Assembly (NCBI GenBank): GCA_965248605.1
Contig: CBDFJV010000006.1
Span: 496,001-560,000, forward strand
Direction: 5' to 3'
Length of the DNA: 64,000 bases
DNA from: CAUZJF01 sp965248605
GTDB taxonomy: Bacteria; Chloroflexota; Dehalococcoidia; Lucifugimonadales; CAUZJF01
The translations under genes were made by a program, and so were the position numbers. Position 1 is the stretch's first letter, and each line of letters begins with the position of its first letter. Below are positions 26,682 through 35,431 of the stretch, piece by piece. Under the pieces are notes generated by a model. The model was not told the origin of the DNA, searched no databases, and was given only the letters and a program-made list of their open reading frames with translations.

Positions 26682-27935
26682 ATGACACAAGAAAATGGCC
26701 GGGATGGACGATACTTCGAACTTAGTCGCGTCTTCAGGCCACACGCTCCAGTCGACGAGGCACGACTGTTCGCTGGCCGCACGCACCAGTTGGCGGGCAT
26801 CGTAGACGCAATCAACCAGGTTGGTAGGCACGTGGTGCTTTTCGGAGAACGAGGAGTCGGCAAAACGTCTCTCGCTAGGGTGTTCCACGACTTTTTGGAA
26901 ACTCCTCACAACAGACCAGAAACTGATCTTGGCGCCTTCGTTCCGTTCATCACTTGCGACAGCTCGGATGACTATTCATCGCTATGGCACAAGCTGTTTC
27001 AACAGATCGAGCTTGTCGAGAATCGCCCTCGAATGGGCTTCACTTCAGCCGTCGATCGGTCAATTACCGACCTTTCGTCGCGACTCAAGGTGGACTGCGG
27101 GCCGGACGACGTCGTCCGGCTGCTACGGTTCTTAGCTGAGACAGCTACACTAGCCGTTTTCGTAATCGACGAGTTCGACCGCCTGCGCGAGCAGGGCGCA
27201 TCCGGTCTCTTCGCCGACACCATCAAGATTCTGTCTGACTATGCGGTTCCGGTTACTCTCTTGTTGGTCGGAGTCGCTGACAACGTCAACGATCTCATTG
27301 ATGAGCACGCCTCTATCGAACGGGCATGCGTGCAGATTTCGATGCCGCGGATGTCTCCGGCCGAACTCGGTGAGATAGTTCATCGAGGTCTCGAATCCGT
27401 GGAGATGGCGATCGCGCAGGAGGCAGTTGACTACATTGTTTCGCTATCGCAAGGACTCCCCCACTACACCCACCTTCTCGGGTTAGCTGCAGCGCGCGCT
27501 GCGCTGACCCAAAACCGAGAAACAGTTACGCGTCAGGACGTTTCCGACGCGACAAAGTCGGCCGTAGAGGGCGTTCAGGAGAGCATTTTAAGCGCATACC
27601 ACAACTCAACAATGAGCGCGAAAAAGACCCTGTACCCCCAAGTCCTCTTGGCGTGCGCTTTGGCCGACGCGGATGAAAGGGGATTCTTCGCCGCCGGCGA
27701 TGTCCGATCACCTATGAGCACGATAATGGGCCGACCGTACGATATCCCAGCGTTCTCCAAACACCTCCACGATTTGTCACAGACCGAGCGCGGCCCAGTC
27801 TTACAGAGAATTGGAATCCCCAAGCGCTATCGATTCCGTTTCATCAACCCGCTAATGCAGCCTTTCGTCATCATGCACGGCTTACAACGGGGGCTCATAG
27901 TTGACGACCAGATCTTCCAAATCCGTGGCTCTTAG
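26682..27935 (+). CDS. Orphan AAA+ ATPase (ORC/Cdc6-like or STAND-type)
   Basis: About 417 residues starting at ATG (MTQENGRDG); a GTG four codons earlier is also possible. Walker A is GERGVGKTSLA near residue 53 and Walker B AVFVIDEFDRL near 158. Sensor-like and lid regions follow (ACVQISMPRMSPAELGEIVHRGL and SQGLPHYTHLLGLAAARAAL). The C-terminal 130 residues could be a winged-helix domain. This layout is typical of ORC-like ATPases that accompany transposons, defence islands or signalling modules, but no partner gene is adjacent. Bases in this gene are less GC-biased than its neighbours, which may mean recent acquisition. Confidence 0.7.
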   Translation: MTQENGRDGRYFELSRVFRPHAPVDEARLFAGRTHQLAGIVDAINQVGRHVVLFGERGVGKTSLARVFHDFLETPHNRPETDLGAFVPFITCDSSDDYSSLWHKLFQQIELVENRPRMGFTSAVDRSITDLSSRLKVDCGPDDVVRLLRFLAETATLAVFVIDEFDRLREQGASGLFADTIKILSDYAVPVTLLLVGVADNVNDLIDEHASIERACVQISMPRMSPAELGEIVHRGLESVEMAIAQEAVDYIVSLSQGLPHYTHLLGLAAARAALTQNRETVTRQDVSDATKSAVEGVQESILSAYHNSTMSAKKTLYPQVLLACALADADERGFFAAGDVRSPMSTIMGRPYDIPAFSKHLHDLSQTERGPVLQRIGIPKRYRFRFINPLMQPFVIMHGLQRGLIVDDQIFQIRGS

Positions 27936-28036
27936 GCCTACCACCAAAACAGCATTCGACCTTCGACCCTGATCCGCGGAAGCCTACCGCGCCAGCCCAC
28001 CAGACCGGCATGGCGTGTCAACGCAGTGAGGGATAC

Positions 28037-28750
28037 ATGAAAGACCGCGAGATAACACCTGAAGTAATGGACCGCTACCACAACGTAGGAGTGGCCACGG
28101 TCTACAGTGCAGTGCTGCAGCTGGGCTACCGGCACTGCTACATGCAAGATGTCCACGGATTTTCACCCGGCCGTCGGCTGGTCGGCAGGGCGAAGACGCT
28201 GCGCTACATGCCCACACGACCCGACATCGTCGACGAGACGGTAAAGGGCGAGTACTCGCCTGAATACCTGGCCATGGGCTCCTGCGGTCCCAGTGACGTT
28301 CTTGTCGTCGAGGCCGCTGGACAGAAGTGGGCCGCCATCGGCGGCGACATCGTGTTAATGCACCTCAAGATGGTCGGAGCGGAGGGTGTTATCACCGACG
28401 GGGGAGTTCGCGACGTGCGCGATGTCCTCGCCCACGGCTTCGCTTTGTTCGCAGGCGCGGAGACGCCCTCCGCACGCCAGCCCTATCTGGTCTCCCATTC
28501 TCACGACATCGACATCTCTTGCGGCGGTATATCGGTCCGGCCCGGCGACCTGATGGTGGCCGAGGACGACTCGACAGTGTGTGTTCCGCGCCACCTGGTT
28601 CACGAGGTCATCGAGTGGGCCGAGGACCATGAGGCAGCCGAAGAGGTGATTCGAGAGCGGATCCTGGAGGAGCAGGTCCCGCCGGGCAAGTACTACAACC
28701 CTGCGAATTTCGAGAGGATTAAGAAGGAGCTGCGGGTCAAACGACGTTGA
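28037..28750 (+). CDS. RraA-family protein (aldolase-like)
   Basis: About 237 residues of the RraA/HMG-aldolase-like superfamily, whose members act as 4-hydroxy-4-methyl-2-oxoglutarate or oxaloacetate aldolases/decarboxylases or, in enterobacteria, bind RNase E. The core GGDIVLMHLKMVGAEGVITD followed by GGVRDVRDVL carries the Gly-rich and Asp residues for the metal and substrate site. Start chosen at ATG 28037 (MKDREITPEVMDRY) with GAGGG upstream. No ring-cleavage pathway genes are adjacent, so the substrate is open. Confidence 0.8.
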   Translation: MKDREITPEVMDRYHNVGVATVYSAVLQLGYRHCYMQDVHGFSPGRRLVGRAKTLRYMPTRPDIVDETVKGEYSPEYLAMGSCGPSDVLVVEAAGQKWAAIGGDIVLMHLKMVGAEGVITDGGVRDVRDVLAHGFALFAGAETPSARQPYLVSHSHDIDISCGGISVRPGDLMVAEDDSTVCVPRHLVHEVIEWAEDHEAAEEVIRERILEEQVPPGKYYNPANFERIKKELRVKRR

Positions 28751-28816
28751 TGCCCCTCGTGGTAGCGGGCTACGTTCGACCTTGTCACGGCTGGCGTTTC
28801 GACATGAACCGATGAG

Positions 28817-28841
28817 CATCGTGACCGAAAGAGTCACGATG
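28817..28841 (+). terminator. Hairpin downstream of the RraA-family gene
   Basis: CATCGTGAC and GTCACGATG form a perfect 9-bp stem with a seven-base loop, 66 bases behind the stop codon. There is no T-run, so it may be a transcript-stabilising hairpin instead of a classical terminator. I see no gene in the 267 bases up to the flippase. Confidence 0.4.
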
Positions 28842-29017
28842 TGAGACCATCCTTCCCCCGTTCGTTCACTACTTAGGCCCCGGACTGACCACGCTTGCTT
28901 GGTAGACTAGTCCTCAGACGGCGGCAGCGCACGCCCAAAAATCAGGTGGCGGGTTAGGTAGAGGAGCCCGCTTTGTTTTCGTCGTGACTGGAACGGCGTG
29001 GCACGTTAGATAGCTCA

Positions 29018-30370
29018 GTGAAATACAGCAAGCTCCTAGCAAACATACTTGCGACGTACGGGTCCTTCCTGGTCAACCTCGTGGTGATCATGGGCACGGC
29101 GATCGTCGTCGCGCGAACCCTGGGTCCCGAAGGCAAGGGGCAGCTCGCCCTTCTTATCCTCGTACCTACCACGCTCATGGCGTTGGGCGATCTCGGTATT
29201 CGTCAGTCCACTGTCTACATACTGGCCGGCGGCAAACACTCGCTCGATCACGTTGTCTCTGCCGTCGTGGTGGCGGCCGTAGCCCTTGGGGTTCTCCTCC
29301 TTGGCGTCGCGTCGTTGCTATTCCGCGTGTTGGACGATTCCTTCCTGCAGGGCGTGGAACGGGGGCCCTTCTATCTGATCGTGTCGTTCTTGCCGGCGAT
29401 GCTGATCGTGAGGTACGTCCTTAGCGTCCTCCGCGGCCTGGACCGACCGCAGGTGGCCAACATCCTCTTGATCTTCCAGGGGCTCGTCTACTTCTCTTTG
29501 CTCGCGGTGCTTTTTTTCCTGCTGGGAGCGGCGATCGAGTGGGCCGTCATCGCTTACGTGGCCGGCCACTTCTTAGCCGCGATTCTCGGACTGTGGATTC
29601 TCTGGGCGAAGCAAGGTTGGAGACCTCGACCGTCGCTAGACAGAGCAACGTTCCGAGCCCTGGTCTTCAACGGTGCCCAGGTCTCAGTCATTCTCATTCT
29701 GGGCTTTCTCAACCGCAAGATATCGATATACCTCGTCAACGGCCAGCTGGGCACGGTCGACGTCGGCCTCTTCGTGGTAGCTGTATCTATCGCCGAGATG
29801 GTCTGGATATTCCCCGACGCTGTAGGGACGATTCTCTTCCCGCTCGTCTCTTCGCAGAGCGACAAAGAGTCGAACCAGACGACACCCCAGATGACCCGTC
29901 TGACGTTGATCGTCACGACAGTGATGGCCCTCGCTGTCTGGATCATCAGCAGGCCTCTGATACCCGTCGTGTTTGGGGCGTCTTTCGCAGCCGCGGTCGA
30001 GCCGCTTGGTATCCTTCTACCGGGCGTAGTGCTTCTCAGCGTCCACAAAGTGATCTGGAGAGACATGATGGGCCGGGGGCGGCCGCTTCTTAGTGGCTTC
30101 TCTCGCGGGCTGACCCTGGTTATTCTCGTGTCCCTTTTCTACCTCCTGGCCCCGCGTATGGGGCTTGCCGGAGTCGCCATAGCGACGACCTCCTCGTACG
30201 CCGCAGGCACACTGGTTATGATAGTGGTCTTCACCCGCTACACAGGAGTGTCTTGGACGTCTTTGGTCATTCCTCAGGTCGGGGACTTCAAGCTGCTCGC
30301 GCATTCCCTGCAGGGGTTCATCGGTGTCGCTCGTGTGAGGATAAACCGGTTGATGACTCAGGCCAGCTAG
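29018..30370 (+). CDS. Polysaccharide flippase / MATE-like multi-drug/oligosaccharidyl-lipid exporter
   Basis: About 450 residues with 12-14 hydrophobic helices, starting GTG (MKYSKLLANILATYG). The N-terminal pattern (YGSFLVNLVVIMGTAIVVAR followed by TLGPEGKGQLAL) is typical of Wzx-like O-antigen or teichoic-acid flippases, which move lipid-linked sugars across the cytoplasmic membrane. No glycosyltransferase genes are adjacent, so the sugar substrate is unknown. Ribosome site is weak. Confidence 0.8.
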   Translation: MKYSKLLANILATYGSFLVNLVVIMGTAIVVARTLGPEGKGQLALLILVPTTLMALGDLGIRQSTVYILAGGKHSLDHVVSAVVVAAVALGVLLLGVASLLFRVLDDSFLQGVERGPFYLIVSFLPAMLIVRYVLSVLRGLDRPQVANILLIFQGLVYFSLLAVLFFLLGAAIEWAVIAYVAGHFLAAILGLWILWAKQGWRPRPSLDRATFRALVFNGAQVSVILILGFLNRKISIYLVNGQLGTVDVGLFVVAVSIAEMVWIFPDAVGTILFPLVSSQSDKESNQTTPQMTRLTLIVTTVMALAVWIISRPLIPVVFGASFAAAVEPLGILLPGVVLLSVHKVIWRDMMGRGRPLLSGFSRGLTLVILVSLFYLLAPRMGLAGVAIATTSSYAAGTLVMIVVFTRYTGVSWTSLVIPQVGDFKLLAHSLQGFIGVARVRINRLMTQAS

Positions 30371-30473
30371 GACGCACAGCGCCTAGGTCCGCTCTTCTGG
30401 CGCCGATCCGCATTTCCTCCGCTGCCTTCCCGTTTTGACTAACGGCCACCGCGAGCCCATAATCGTACCTCCG

Positions 30474-31124
30474 ATGTATCCCGCCAAGACTGGGCTTCTC
30501 GCAGTTGTCTGTGCCGTTGTCACGCTCCTCCTGGCGTCTTGCGCCGGGTCGGAGCCCAGTGCCGCAGCCCAGGTTGTACCTGCCGCGGCCACGTCGACAA
30601 CCTCTCCATTGCCCACTGAAGACGCGCGGCCAATCGTTGTCAGCACGACCGATGCCGTTCCTCGCGCAATCGATCGGGCCACTGGCTCGGCCGCCCGCGA
30701 CTTTGAGCTCACGCTGTTCGACGGCGAGACGGTCGCGCTGTCCGACTATCGTGGGAAGGTAGTCGTGCTCAACTTCTGGGCGTCGTGGTGCGTACCGTGC
30801 CGGTGGGAGATGCCGTACTTCCAGGAGATGTGGGAGGAGTACGAAGCGCAGGGCGTTATTTTTGTCGGAGTGGCCGTTTCTGACGAAGAGGCCGAGGCGA
30901 CAGAGTTCGCCACTGGAATTGGGGTCACCTATCCGATAGGGCTTGACGCTACCGGCAAGATAACCCGGGACTACCGGATCACGAGCCTGCCGACGACCTA
31001 CATCATCGACCGTAAAGGCAATGAGTCGCGCAAGTTCGGCACGGCCAACGAGACCGTGCTCCGGCTGTTCCTCAAGGGCCAGCTAGGGGAGGTTGAGAGC
31101 GGCCGCGTTGTAACAGACGAGTAG
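30474..31124 (+). CDS. TlpA/ResA-like thioredoxin-domain lipoprotein
   Basis: The mature part is a redoxin fold with FWASWCVPCRWEMPYF, the CxxC of TlpA/ResA-type thiol-disulphide oxidoreductases. The N-terminus from ATG 30474 (MYPAKTGLLAVVCAVVTLL, then LASC) is a lipoprotein signal with lipobox, so the domain sits outside the membrane on a lipid anchor after a Ser/Thr/Pro-rich spacer. Motifs at the far end (GLDATGKITRDYRITSLPTT followed by YIIDRKG) contain the cis-Pro. It probably keeps extracytoplasmic cysteines reduced, for example in cytochrome c maturation; no ccm gene is near. Length about 216 residues, complete. Confidence 0.88.
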   Translation: MYPAKTGLLAVVCAVVTLLLASCAGSEPSAAAQVVPAAATSTTSPLPTEDARPIVVSTTDAVPRAIDRATGSAARDFELTLFDGETVALSDYRGKVVVLNFWASWCVPCRWEMPYFQEMWEEYEAQGVIFVGVAVSDEEAEATEFATGIGVTYPIGLDATGKITRDYRITSLPTTYIIDRKGNESRKFGTANETVLRLFLKGQLGEVESGRVVTDE

Positions 31125-31177
31125 TTGCCACCGCAGCCTGCCATTCCGTATCTGGGCTCGGGGACCTCGAGCGCGAC

Positions 31178-31402
31178 ATGAGGGAATTCGGAGTTGAGGA
31201 GACTCAGCACGCATGGTTCTACCATCTGCGATACGACAGTGTTCCGCCGCATAGATGGCGGCACGACGAGACCCACGGCGGCACCGGTGATCCAATCCGT
31301 TTCGAGCTGTATTGGGTGCCGATCCCAGACGGTGTCCCCGACCTGATCGGGTTGCAAGGTGCTATGCTCGACCGGCTCTATCAAAGGCTAGGAACGCAAT
31401 GA
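31178..31402 (+). pseudogene. Short frame resembling the C-terminus of a NUDIX hydrolase
   Basis: The 74 residues (HAWFYHLRYDSVPPHRWRHD, then PIRFELYWVPIPDGV and LQGAMLDRLYQRLG) look like the last third of a NUDIX protein of the NTP-pyrophosphohydrolase type, but there is no Nudix box. The frame is open for at least a dozen codons upstream (SGLGDLERDM) with no start. Most likely a remnant; a free-standing small protein is possible. A complete NUDIX gene of a different type is at 45108. Confidence 0.4.
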
Positions 31403-31500
31403 GCCAGATTAGTCGTCTAGGCCCTGCCGCCCCGGATCCACCCGTTTCTATCCAAAAGAGCCATTAGCTCGCGTCCACTCGGATTGGAGGCCAACGTCTG

Positions 31501-31848
31501 TTATACTCCGGCACCCACCAGACCCCAGTGCGCGCCTGACTGCCCTGGATGCTCGTGCGGTTTCGGGATGGGCATCTCGGTGACCCCTTGCTCTTGGAGG
31601 TACTCCGTGATGTATCCCAAGCGGACCATTTCGTTCAGCTGCAACGACACGGCATCCGACATCTCATTACGCAACTGTTCAACAGAATCGGCATAGGTTG
31701 AGGTCCCCAATTCGATGCACGTGCCGATCCACGTGTTGTCTTCTTGCTGGATATCAATCGTCAAAAGCGCCAGACTTCGAGGCCAGCCGTCTAACCCGGT
31801 GCTCATGGCAACTACAGTATCTCTCATCAGACCTACAGCTGTTGACAT
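31501..31848 (-). CDS. HicB-like antitoxin family protein (orphan)
   Basis: The central segment LLTIDIQQEDNTWIGTCIEL, then GTSTYADSVEQLRNEMSDAV, is a HicB-type partial RNase H fold. Start at ATG 31848 is favoured by GGAGGAGGG upstream. A HicA toxin (small double-stranded-RNA-binding fold with catalytic His) would be expected next to it, but there is none in the 100 bases on either side and HicB's usual C-terminal DNA-binding helix is not evident (tail KPHEHPGQSGAHWGL). It is therefore an orphan, possibly a stand-alone regulatory protein. Confidence 0.65.
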   Translation of the reverse strand: MSTAVGLMRDTVVAMSTGLDGWPRSLALLTIDIQQEDNTWIGTCIELGTSTYADSVEQLRNEMSDAVSLQLNEMVRLGYITEYLQEQGVTEMPIPKPHEHPGQSGAHWGLVGAGV

Positions 31849-31972
31849 TGTCACCCTCCTCCGGAAAGCCTACTATGCCTCAACTGCGAGTATTGCATAG
31901 CGGTAATCGTTTTGCGAGTCGAAGGTCAGCCTACATGGGCGAAACACTCTAGAGAAACGCTTGAGGCCAAAT

Positions 31973-32695
31973 GTGACAAGACCCGACGGACGGAATCCAG
32001 ACGAGCTGCGCGAAGTCACGATAACGCCCGGCGTCCAGGAGTTCGCGGAAGGCTCGGTGCTCATCGAGACGGGCAAAACACGAGTCCTTTGCTCCGTAAG
32101 CGTCGAAGATAGCGTTCCCCGGTTCCTCGCAGGGAGCAACCAGGGATGGGTCACCGCCGAGTACAGCATGCTTCCGCGTTCCACCCTCACCAGGAACCCG
32201 CGAGAGGCCCGGACCGGCGGGCCCAGGGGACGTACTCAGGAGATACAACGTCTGATCGGGCGGTCACTCAGGGCTGCGGCCGATCTCGGCCAGCTTGGCG
32301 AGCGCACGTTCATCGCCGACTGCGACGTTCTTTTGGCCGACGGCGGCACGCGCACTGCGGCCATCACCGGTGCCTACGTGGCCTTGCATCAGGCTATCGA
32401 GAAGCTCGGCCTCTTCTCGGCGAAGGACTCGTCGCCTTTGAAGTGCGCTGTTGCGGCAACGAGTGTAGGTGTCGTCGATGGCAAAGTCGTGCTCGACTTG
32501 AACTACGAGGAAGACGTCAAGGCTGCCGCGGACTTCAACCTTGTCATGACGGACGAGGGGGAGTTCGTCGAGGTCCAAGGTACTGCTGAGGACGGCAGTT
32601 TCCCTCGAGCCGTCCTGGATGAGGTGCTCGATCTGGCCCGAGGGGGCATCGAGCAGCTATTCGAGGTCCAGCAACAAGCGATCTCTGGAGGGTAG
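31973..32695 (+). CDS. rph: Ribonuclease PH
   Basis: Phosphorolytic 3'-5' exoribonuclease that trims tRNA precursors. The 240 residues are full length and hold RPDGRNPDELR, the active-site segment MLPRSTLTRNPREARTGG (phosphate-binding Arg residues), IGRSLRAAADL and DCDVLLADGGTRTAAITGAY. The GTG at 31973 is preferred over the TTG at 31961 because TTGAGG then falls six bases upstream and the protein starts VTRPDGR as in homologues. Its stop lies three bases before the tail of the inverted metallo-hydrolase fragment. Confidence 0.93.
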   Translation: MTRPDGRNPDELREVTITPGVQEFAEGSVLIETGKTRVLCSVSVEDSVPRFLAGSNQGWVTAEYSMLPRSTLTRNPREARTGGPRGRTQEIQRLIGRSLRAAADLGQLGERTFIADCDVLLADGGTRTAAITGAYVALHQAIEKLGLFSAKDSSPLKCAVAATSVGVVDGKVVLDLNYEEDVKAAADFNLVMTDEGEFVEVQGTAEDGSFPRAVLDEVLDLARGGIEQLFEVQQQAISGG

Positions 32696-32698
32696 CGA

Positions 32699-32944
32699 CT
32701 ACGGCTTCTGCACCGTGTCGATGTTAACGGCGCGGTGCTGGTGAACTCTGTAGGCCAGTCTAATCGCTTCCCCGCCCTCGTTGCTGTCGGATAGCTCGAC
32801 GCGGTTCGGCCCATCGATGTAGCTGATCTCCTCCCCTTCGACCTTGAAGGGGCGGTCGTGGCCGGGGTAGAAGACGCTCGACGCGTCCAGCATCTTCTCG
32901 ACGCTCTCCGTCGCGTCGTTGACGTCCCAGAAGATGTTGTACAC
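32699..32944 (-). pseudogene. Metallo-beta-lactamase-fold hydrolase, C-terminal part (split by IS21)
   Basis: Begins inside the gene at the IS21 boundary with VYNIFWDVNDATESVEKMLD and includes FYPGHDRPF, whose His is a metal ligand of the MBL fold. It completes the N-terminal part at 35432-35961: that part ends GDALPDTGTVKRGMPRR, and the two join almost seamlessly, with about one base missing. Confidence 0.85.
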
Positions 32945-33046
32945 TGTCAAGGGCGGAGAGAAAACGTACCAGCGGGGCGGAGCAAAACCGTACCACTGAA
33001 CGCCACGTTGTGAAGCATCAAGGTCCGGGGGGCGTGAGAGCCAGGT

Positions 33047-33814
33047 TTAGGCAGTTGCCCGAGGTTGGTTGGACTTCCTGCTGTGCTTGAGTCGGTAGCT
33101 GTCCCCGTTCATCTCCAGGATGTCGACATGGTGGGTGAGGCGGTCGAGGAGAGCTCCGGTCAGCCGTTCAGAGCCGAACACCTCGGTACACTCGACGAAG
33201 GGCAGGTTGGAGGTCACCAGGACCGATCCACGCTCGTAACGCTGGCTGAACACCTCGAAGAGGAGCTCGGCGCCAGTCTTGGACAAGGGCACGAAGCCCA
33301 GTTCGTCGATGATCAGAAGCTTGAGTCGTGCGAGCCTTCTCTGCAGGTTGAGCAGACGCCGTTCGTCCCTGGCCTCGATCAGCTCGTGAACCAGAGCAGC
33401 GGCGGTGGTGAAGCCCACGGACAGTCCCCTCTGACACGCAGCCAGACCGAGACCGAGGGCGATATGGGTCTTGCCGGTGCCACTGTTGCCGAGAGCGATG
33501 ACGTTGTGGGGGCGCTCGATGTACTCGCATCGTGCCAGCTCCAGAACCAGAGCCTTGTTCAGGGACGGCATAGACAGGAAGTCGAAGGTGTCGAGGCTCT
33601 TGGTCGTCGGGAAGCGGGCTGCTTTGATCCGACGTTCCACCATGCGATGGTGACGGTCGATCAGCTCCAACTCCGATAGTCGCAGCAGGTAGTCCGGATG
33701 GTCAGCTCCCTCACTGGCACACTGGGATGCCAGCTTGTCGTACTCCCTCAGGAACGTGGGGAGCTTGAGTTGCTTGAGGTTGTGTTCGAGCAACATCGTG
33801 GACTTGTTGGTCAT
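33047..33814 (-). CDS. istB: IS21 helper ATPase IstB, copy 2
   Basis: 255 residues with Walker A GNSGTGKTH, identical to copy 1 except VECTEVF (W to C) and the different last residues RKSNQPRATA. Starts inside the stop of istA (ATGA overlap). Presumably functional with its IstA; the Cys change lies near the C-terminal lid and its effect is unknown. Confidence 0.95.
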   Translation of the reverse strand: MTNKSTMLLEHNLKQLKLPTFLREYDKLASQCASEGADHPDYLLRLSELELIDRHHRMVERRIKAARFPTTKSLDTFDFLSMPSLNKALVLELARCEYIERPHNVIALGNSGTGKTHIALGLGLAACQRGLSVGFTTAAALVHELIEARDERRLLNLQRRLARLKLLIIDELGFVPLSKTGAELLFEVFSQRYERGSVLVTSNLPFVECTEVFGSERLTGALLDRLTHHVDILEMNGDSYRLKHSRKSNQPRATA

Positions 33815-35310
33815 GACCGGCTCCCCGCCAGGAGAGCCATGTAGTCCCTGGTCGAGGTTGTTGCAACGTTGGTCCTGGGCAGATACGGGTACAACTCCAT
33901 GTCGAGTCTAGGCGGTCGACCCTCGATCCTGCACAGCACCAGGTGCTTGACAGCATCGAAGCTCACAGCCCCGAGTCGAATGGCGTCTCGTACGGCGTCG
34001 TGGACTTCTTCCGGCTGGAAGTTCTCCATCAGTCTGAGCACCTGCACGAACTCCCTCTTTCCTCGCTTGCCCATCCGAGACTCCAGCAGCCGCCGCAACA
34101 CTCCGAACTCCTCGGGCAACTCCCATCCAACCAGCGGCGCCGCCTGATCCAATGCCCTCGTCTTCTTCTCAAGGAGCGGCAGGTAATGGAGAGGGTCGAA
34201 GACGAAGTCGTCTCGATCGTAGGACCGCCGATGGCGGGCGATGACTTCAGCGCCACAGCTGATCACAACCTCATGTACATATCCGCGGACCACAACGTCC
34301 CGATGACCGTAGGCCACCGGGACCGAATAGTCATTGGTCCGGTATCTGACCAGGGACAGAGAACTGACCCTCGTCGCGTGCTTGTCGCTGGCGTCGTACG
34401 GTACGGCCGGCAGAGGCAGCAACTTCTCCAGGTCCCGCTCCAGCCGTTCTCCTATCGTCTCGTTGTGGCCGCGGAGTCGATCTTCGAACCGTCTGAGGCA
34501 GTGTTGCTCCAGATGAGCATTGAGGGCATCGAAGCTCTCGAACGATGGAATGGGCACCAGGAAGTTCCGGCGGACATAGCCGACCAGACCTTCTACTTTG
34601 CCCTTATCGTTCCCTTTGCCTGGACGGCCGAACCGGTCCTCGAACAGGTAGTGGGACTGAAGCTCGGAGAACACCCTGGTCCGCTGCCGGCGACCATCTC
34701 CCAGGATTCTGGCTACCGCGAGCGTGGTGTTGTCGTAGAGGATGCTCTGAGGCACTCCGCCCAGGAACGCGAAGGCGGAGACGTGTCCGTCGCAGAATGA
34801 CTCCGTCGTCTCGGCGGGATACGCCTTCACATAGCACCCGTCGCTGTGAGGGAGGTCCAGGGCGAAGTAGTGGGCTTTGCGTTCCACTCCGCCGATGATC
34901 ACTCGAGCTTCGCCGTAGTCGCACTGGGCATGTCCCGGGGAATGGGACAGTGGTACGAACATCTCGCGGGTATGACGACGGCGTTCTCGAACGTAGTCTT
35001 TGACTATCGTGTACTTGCCGGGGAAGCCGTGTTCGTCTCTGAGCCGTTCGTAGATACGCTTGGCGGTGTGACGCTGCTTCTTCGGTGAGCTCAGATCCTG
35101 CTCCAGGATCTGGTCCATCACACCCTTATATGGATCGAGCTTCGGTCTGCGAGCCGGTCGTTGCCGTCGATACCCTGGGGGCACGGAGTACTCGAGCATC
35201 TTGCGCACCGTGTCCCGGTGTAGCCCGAACACTCGGGCCGCCTCTCGGACGCTCATCCCTTCGACGAAACAAGCCCTGCGAACTCGCAGGTACATCTCCA
35301 CCTTGTACAT
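33811..35310 (-). CDS. istA: IS21 transposase IstA, copy 2
   Basis: Identical in protein sequence to the copy at 8686-10185, including the D, D, E catalytic positions and the N-terminal helix-turn-helix. At least one silent base difference is present (CAC versus CAT in VHEVV). The same inverted repeat precedes its start (35319-35352). Confidence 0.95.
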   Translation of the reverse strand: MYKVEMYLRVRRACFVEGMSVREAARVFGLHRDTVRKMLEYSVPPGYRRQRPARRPKLDPYKGVMDQILEQDLSSPKKQRHTAKRIYERLRDEHGFPGKYTIVKDYVRERRRHTREMFVPLSHSPGHAQCDYGEARVIIGGVERKAHYFALDLPHSDGCYVKAYPAETTESFCDGHVSAFAFLGGVPQSILYDNTTLAVARILGDGRRQRTRVFSELQSHYLFEDRFGRPGKGNDKGKVEGLVGYVRRNFLVPIPSFESFDALNAHLEQHCLRRFEDRLRGHNETIGERLERDLEKLLPLPAVPYDASDKHATRVSSLSLVRYRTNDYSVPVAYGHRDVVVRGYVHEVVISCGAEVIARHRRSYDRDDFVFDPLHYLPLLEKKTRALDQAAPLVGWELPEEFGVLRRLLESRMGKRGKREFVQVLRLMENFQPEEVHDAVRDAIRLGAVSFDAVKHLVLCRIEGRPPRLDMELYPYLPRTNVATTSTRDYMALLAGSRS

Positions 35311-35431
35311 CCAATCCACCTTCAATCAGGTTCGGTCGTTCCTGATTGAAGGCGACAGGCGGTACAGTTTTCAAGCGCCACATCTCAGCGCTCGACCGCC
35401 CAGGTGGTACATTATCTCTCCGCCCTTCACA

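Larger units (their letters stand above)
32945..35431 (-). mobile_element. IS21-family insertion sequence, copy 2
   Basis: Same element as at 8565-11051, in the opposite direction and also exactly 2,487 bp. Its inverted ends are TGTCAAGGGCGGAGAGA at the left window side and the complement of TGTGAAGGGCGGAGAGA at the right. It splits one metallo-hydrolase gene. Neither a 4-bp nor an 8-bp target duplication is visible (left ...TGTACAC, right GGCCGGC...). About 95 bases next to the istB-side end are strongly diverged from copy 1, although the remaining ~2.3 kb is almost identical. Confidence 0.93.

Noticed and set aside
8565..35431. Inversion of the whole segment between the two oppositely oriented IS21 copies
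   Set aside because: Both flanks of copy 2 belong to the same metallo-hydrolase gene, so recombination between these two copies has not exchanged flanks.
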